A stretch of DNA of 6,837 nucleotides from an uncultured Lachnospiraceae bacterium. Its GTDB lineage: Bacteria > Bacillota_A > Clostridia > Lachnospirales > Lachnospiraceae. Below, in pieces: positions 4,520 to 6,837 of the stretch. Under the pieces are notes generated by a model. The model was not told the DNA's origin, did not search any database, and saw only the letters and a list, made by a program, of their open reading frames with translations. The position numbers and the translations under genes are program-made. Numbering within the stretch: position 1 is the stretch's first letter; the number at the start of each line of letters is the position of its first letter. The stretch is taken from assembly GCA_947178085.1 (NCBI GenBank), contig CAMWWS010000143.1, forward strand, positions 1 through 6,837. Direction: 5' to 3'.

Positions 4520-5032
4520 TTACCGATTCCTTTGTAAAATATTCGTACTAAGTCCTGTTTCAAACAATCCATCTACCATATCGTTTAAACGATATGACAC
4601 TCTTTTTATTCGAACCGAGTTTGAAAAAGAGTGACTTGCTTGAAACGTGAAAATTAATGTAACATTGTCATTTAAGGGATATTTGCTCTTATCTAAATCA
4701 AAAGACAATCTAACGGCATAGTCCGTGTCGTGTTTTTGATATTGTTTTATAAAAGTCAACGGTTCCTTTGCTGGTTTTATAACGTTATAGTCTTTAATAC
4801 CATCTCTTCCTTCAATGCAATACGCAAAAGAATAGGTCACATTCGTCAATATGGCACGTGTGCGATTTACAACTTTTACTTTACACCGTACAGTATTCGG
4901 AGCAACATCTGTGACGCTTATTTTACTGGATACATCAAATCTAGGTTTAATTAATATCATCCATAAATAAAAAACAAGTGATGCTATTACGCTACTAACA
5001 GTCCCCAACAAAATTGTCTCTTCTATGTGCAT
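4520..5032 (-). CDS. Membrane-anchored protein of unknown function, 170 aa
   Basis: Start ATG 5032 is chosen for AAAGAGG 7 nt upstream; the frame opens 27 nt earlier without such a site. Residues 7-28 form one membrane span (ILLGTVSSVIASLVFYLWMI) followed by KPRF. The span is not followed by a cleavage site, so it acts as an anchor. The remainder is beta-rich (SSKISVTDVAPNTVRCKVKV, and TDYAVRLSFDLDKSKYP), suggesting an Ig-like or similar beta sandwich. The first part has few charges before the span and a basic residue just after it, which favours an outside-amino or short hairpin arrangement with the domain probably cytoplasmic; this is uncertain. It stands alone between its own terminator and a long gene-free leader, like cargo genes that give superinfection exclusion or defence. 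That role is a guess. Confidence 0.8.
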   Translation of the reverse strand: MHIEETILLGTVSSVIASLVFYLWMILIKPRFDVSSKISVTDVAPNTVRCKVKVVNRTRAILTNVTYSFAYCIEGRDGIKDYNVIKPAKEPLTFIKQYQKHDTDYAVRLSFDLDKSKYPLNDNVTLIFTFQASHSFSNSVRIKRVSYRLNDMVDGLFETGLSTNILQRNR

Positions 5033-5059
5033 AATTTTTCCTCTTTCGCAAATTTCCAA

Positions 5060-5454
5060 TCCCCCAAATACGTTTAATGGTCTATATCACCGATTCTGTG
5101 ATCTATATCCATCATCATCGTTATTACTATTATCTCCTTAATCATATCTCCACCTACCTACTCTCCAGGTATACCCAGAAACCTTTCCTTAGTATATTAT
5201 ATATGCAACCGCTTCATGCGATACCACTTGATGAAACAATATTTCTATTATTATATCAATGCAGTAAAGATATGGAGCTTTTGTAACTACAGTATACCAT
5301 TTTAAGAAATAATTTCAACACATATTTTATCCCACCAACCACCAATATTCAATTATCAATGTTCAATTTCAAACTCTATTTTCGCCCTTTATCCTCTTAC
5401 CCTTATTAATTTACCCTCACACCATTTTAAGCCCGATTTACCCCTTTTCAAGCC
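5060..5454. other. 395-bp gene-poor AT-rich region
   Basis: No convincing gene. A plus-strand open frame at 5077-5286 has no RBS and an implausible composition. A 23-codon minus ORF at about 5146-5075 has poor RBS spacing. The minus strand contains AT-rich promoter-like hexamers (TATAAT, TATACT near 5188-5200) without a good -35, and probably holds the promoter of the 170-aa gene. From 5293 to 5454 the plus strand is very poor in G (pyrimidine and A rich), so the minus RNA would be G/A-rich and nearly unstructured. No T-run hairpin was found behind the 164-aa gene. Confidence 0.5.
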
Positions 5455-5949
5455 TTACTGCAAGGCATTATCCCACACTTCCGCCGCCGTTCTGTTCAGC
5501 GCGTCCATAAAATTATCCTCTATTTCTTCCTCTGGCTGATTGTCCTTTATCTGGCTTTCCAGTTTAATGAGTTCTATTTCAAGTTTCTGCTTCTCTATCT
5601 GGTGTTTCAGCGTATTGTTTACAAACTTATCTATCACAATTCCCATTGCTATGGCGACTTCTGATAGTTTAGCAACGTCTATCTTCTCCGGATCTGCAAG
5701 TGCTTCTAAATACTTATCAAGAACCCTTTTTGCTTGCTCTTTTCTGAACTCCATATAGTCCAACATATCAATGGTGTTCTGTTCCTTTTTTTGTGTCACT
5801 TTTTGCACGATTTCACTATCAGATGAAACAATTCGCCTGACAGTATCGTTTGACACGCCATTTCTTCTTGCGGTCGCTCTGTAATTGCCAGATTCCACAT
5901 AATCCGCAATTATTATCTTTTTCTGCTTATCCGTCAGACGCGCCGCCAT
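5455..5949 (-). CDS. Terminase-small-subunit-like HTH protein, 164 aa
   Basis: Start ATG 5949 has GAGGTG 6 nt upstream; GTG/ATG starts 6-9 nt earlier overlap that RBS. The N-terminus carries a homeodomain-like HTH (residues 2-43: ARLTDKQKKIIIADYVESGN, YRATARRNGVSNDTVRRIVS), as in phage terminase small subunits and transposase-type HTH proteins. The middle is helical (NTIDMLDYMEFRKEQAKRVL; DKYLEALADPEKID). Residues 114-140 are a coiled coil that could make a ring or oligomer. The acidic C-terminus (PEEEIEDNFMDALN, ending AAEVWDNALQ) is like the tail by which small terminases hold the large subunit. No large terminase follows in the transcription direction, so it is an orphan in this window. 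It might instead be a regulator. Confidence 0.75.
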   Translation of the reverse strand: MAARLTDKQKKIIIADYVESGNYRATARRNGVSNDTVRRIVSSDSEIVQKVTQKKEQNTIDMLDYMEFRKEQAKRVLDKYLEALADPEKIDVAKLSEVAIAMGIVIDKFVNNTLKHQIEKQKLEIELIKLESQIKDNQPEEEIEDNFMDALNRTAAEVWDNALQ

Positions 5950-6001
5950 GTTCATCACCTCACAAACTCTGCTGCCATGCGTCTATATAGTATCATGTTT
6001 A

Positions 6002-6238
6002 CTACTTCTCCCTCTTCTCCAACTCCAGCGCTTTAAGTATTAGATTTGCCGAATAATAAATTGCATTCGCTTCTTTCGCCGGAAGTTCGCAGTTTGCCAC
6101 CATGTTATTTACTCTTGACAAAGAGCGTCGTACTTCCGTTGGGGTATTCCATCTTAACTTAATCTTTTTCCCGTTCCGGTCCTGCACTGATTTTTGCATC
6201 TGCGAAAACTGGTACCGCTGCATATAATCATTTTTCAT
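6002..6238 (-). CDS. Hypothetical phage-type protein, 78 aa
   Basis: Its start at 6238 overlaps the end of the 94-aa gene by 11 nt, so the two are coupled. GAGGAGGAG lies about 13 nt upstream, a long spacing; Met 6 (6223) is an alternative start. The first 30 residues are basic and polar (MQRYQFSQMQKSVQDRNGKK). The rest is a helical domain (TPTEVRRSLSRVNNMVANCE and AKEANAIYYSANLILKALEL) whose R-V-x-N-M-x-A-N...A-x-A-I...A-N-x-I-L pattern is common to small phage proteins of unknown function found near packaging or regulatory genes. No catalytic motif is seen. Confidence 0.75.
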   Translation of the reverse strand: MKNDYMQRYQFSQMQKSVQDRNGKKIKLRWNTPTEVRRSLSRVNNMVANCELPAKEANAIYYSANLILKALELEKREK

Positions 6239-6512
6239 ATAATTTCTTCATCTCCTCCTCATCCAAAATAATTACATCCTTTTTAATCGGTGGATATAGA
6301 CCGGCAATTTCCTTGATCTGCTTGTAAACAGTCTCTTTATTCCTGCTCACGATATGGATATCACTCGCTTCATATCTGCTTTTTGGCCTTTTCTTATCTG
6401 CTATTGCCAAAATCCCCTCATACTTATTCTCTTTGTTAAGGGCAATACTGGCTATCACAATATGAAACTGTGAATTGGAACTTTTTACTGCGTTTAATGT
6501 CTGAAATTGCAT
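6228..6512 (-). CDS. Hypothetical protein, 94 aa
   Basis: Starts at ATG 6512 with AAGGCGGTG at about 7 nt, the same style of RBS as the integrase. It appears to be a small alpha/beta protein: strands FHIVIASIAL, YEGILAIADK and SDIHIVSRNK, a helix ETVYKQIKEIAGLY, then a last strand KKDVIILDEEEMKKLYEK. Function is not recognised. It overlaps the next gene by 11 nt. It is the first gene downstream of the tandem repeats at the right edge, which may therefore include its control region. Confidence 0.7.
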   Translation of the reverse strand: MQFQTLNAVKSSNSQFHIVIASIALNKENKYEGILAIADKKRPKSRYEASDIHIVSRNKETVYKQIKEIAGLYPPIKKDVIILDEEEMKKLYEK

Positions 6513-6514
6513 AT

Positions 6515-6568
6515 TTACACCGCCTTTTTCGTTAATAAAAACTCTTGGAACACCTTATAAATCAGCAT
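6515..6568 (-). CDS. Possible 17-aa leader peptide
   Basis: ATG 6568 to TAA 6515 encodes MLIYKVFQEFLLTKKAV, ending 2 nt before the ATG of the 94-aa gene, with that gene's RBS inside its last codons. GGGGAG is about 13 nt upstream, too far for a strong RBS. It could be a coupling leader or chance. Confidence 0.25.
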   Translation of the reverse strand: MLIYKVFQEFLLTKKAV

Positions 6569-6611
6569 TTCTTGTGTGCCACTCCCCTATACTATTGAAA
6601 TTTTCCGTGTT

Positions 6612-6837
6612 GCTGTCATACTTTAGGGGCTGTCATATCTGACAATGCCTATAATCCTGCTGCCGTCCTGTCCTTTTAGGGTGTGAGAAATGTTACTATA
6701 CCAGATCCTTTTTAGGGAGTCGCAAATGTCGCAATACTCTTTTTTAGGGTGCCGGATTACAGTTTTCCGTTTCTCGCCGCTTTCTCGCCGCTTTGTCCCT
6801 TTTTAAGGTGGCAGAAATGGCAGTATACTTTTTAAGG
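6612..6837. repeat. Irregular tandem repeat array, about 30-bp units
   Basis: Boxes TTTAGGG/TTTAAGG recur at 6622, 6675, 6711, 6743, 6802 and 6831 (spacings 53, 36, 32, 59 and 29). Between boxes the units follow TGNCAGAAATGNCANTATAC: GTGAGAAATGTTACTATACC, AGTCGCAAATGTCGCAATAC and TGGCAGAAATGGCAGTATAC. Several contain short internal repeats (GTCGCAA twice, GGCAG twice), and 6631-6644 is a TGTCA/TGACA palindrome. The 59-bp unit equals about 32 bp plus a 27-bp insertion. The array continues to the window edge. It holds no CDS. It could be iterons, operators or a genome-wide dispersed repeat. Confidence 0.75.
6771..6797. repeat. 27-bp exact repeat, copy B (inside the tandem array)
   Basis: Identical to 1686-1712 over all 27 bases, same strand orientation. 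Here it lies between the AGTTTTCCG part of one repeat unit and the next TTTTTAAGG box, lengthening that unit by 27 bp relative to its neighbours. Confidence 0.9.

Noticed and set aside
5075..5146. Minus 23-codon ORF (MIKEIIVITMMMDIDHR...)
   Set aside because: The purine-rich GGTGG is only about 4 nt from the ATG, and the peptide is low complexity.
5077..5286. Plus-strand 69-codon frame with HHH and YYYY runs
   Set aside because: It has no RBS; the composition reflects AT-rich sequence and short repeats rather than coding.
4096..6664. Shared 13-mer AATCCTGCTGCCG at 4095-4107 and 6652-6664
   Set aside because: A 13-bp match within 6.8 kb is near what chance gives, and the flanks differ.
6612..6837. 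CRISPR array
   Set aside because: The repeats are imperfect and unevenly spaced, and the 'spacers' share sequence. Real arrays have near-identical repeats with unrelated spacers of even length.

Overview
The window looks like part of an integrated mobile element (prophage, phage satellite or integrative conjugative element) in a low-to-moderate GC Firmicute, probably a gut clostridium of the Lachnospiraceae type. The reasons are strong AGGAGG-type ribosome binding sites, short tightly packed genes mostly on the minus strand, a tyrosine integrase at one edge, Xre-type regulators, and several genes of phage style. The assignment rests on gene style only; no database was searched.

Left block (1-2773, minus strand, transcribed right to left): a 91-residue coiled-coil phage-type protein, then a very compact set made of a 154-aa protein with a charged tail, a 120-aa protein of unknown function, a 55-aa one-pass membrane protein, an 84-aa Xre-type HTH protein, a 34-aa hydrophobic peptide, and finally the integrase, which runs off the left edge. 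A plus-strand promoter-terminator pair (2392-2495) inside this block could make a short antisense RNA over the start of the 154-aa gene.

Control region (2773-3938): a divergent region carries three copies of a roughly 20-bp palindrome with centres 34 and 35 bp apart. They lie over the minus-strand -10 box and over the -35 box of the plus-strand promoter. The plus strand encodes a 70-aa Xre-type repressor followed at once by a 205-aa protein with a zincin motif (HEMIH). This resembles a repressor/metalloprotease switch, comparable in layout to ImmR/ImmA of ICEBs1, although the protease does not look like a standard ImmA.

Toxin-antitoxin region (3939-4430): a possible pseudoknotted structure is followed by a type I toxin-antitoxin locus. 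A 31-aa hydrophobic toxin ORF lies on the minus strand, and a roughly 100-nt convergent RNA with good promoter and terminator lies on the plus strand. The two transcripts share similar 5' ends and also carry a direct repeat that makes them complementary at the toxin leader. The toxin leader itself has four alternating CCCTCC/GGAGGG blocks that can hide or expose its Shine-Dalgarno.

Right block (4475-6837): a bidirectional terminator, a 170-aa membrane-anchored protein, a gene-poor AT-rich stretch, a 164-aa terminase-small-subunit-like HTH protein with no large subunit beside it, two overlapping small unknown genes, and at the right edge an irregular tandem repeat array. One repeat unit contains a 27-bp block that occurs identically inside the 120-aa gene 5 kb away.
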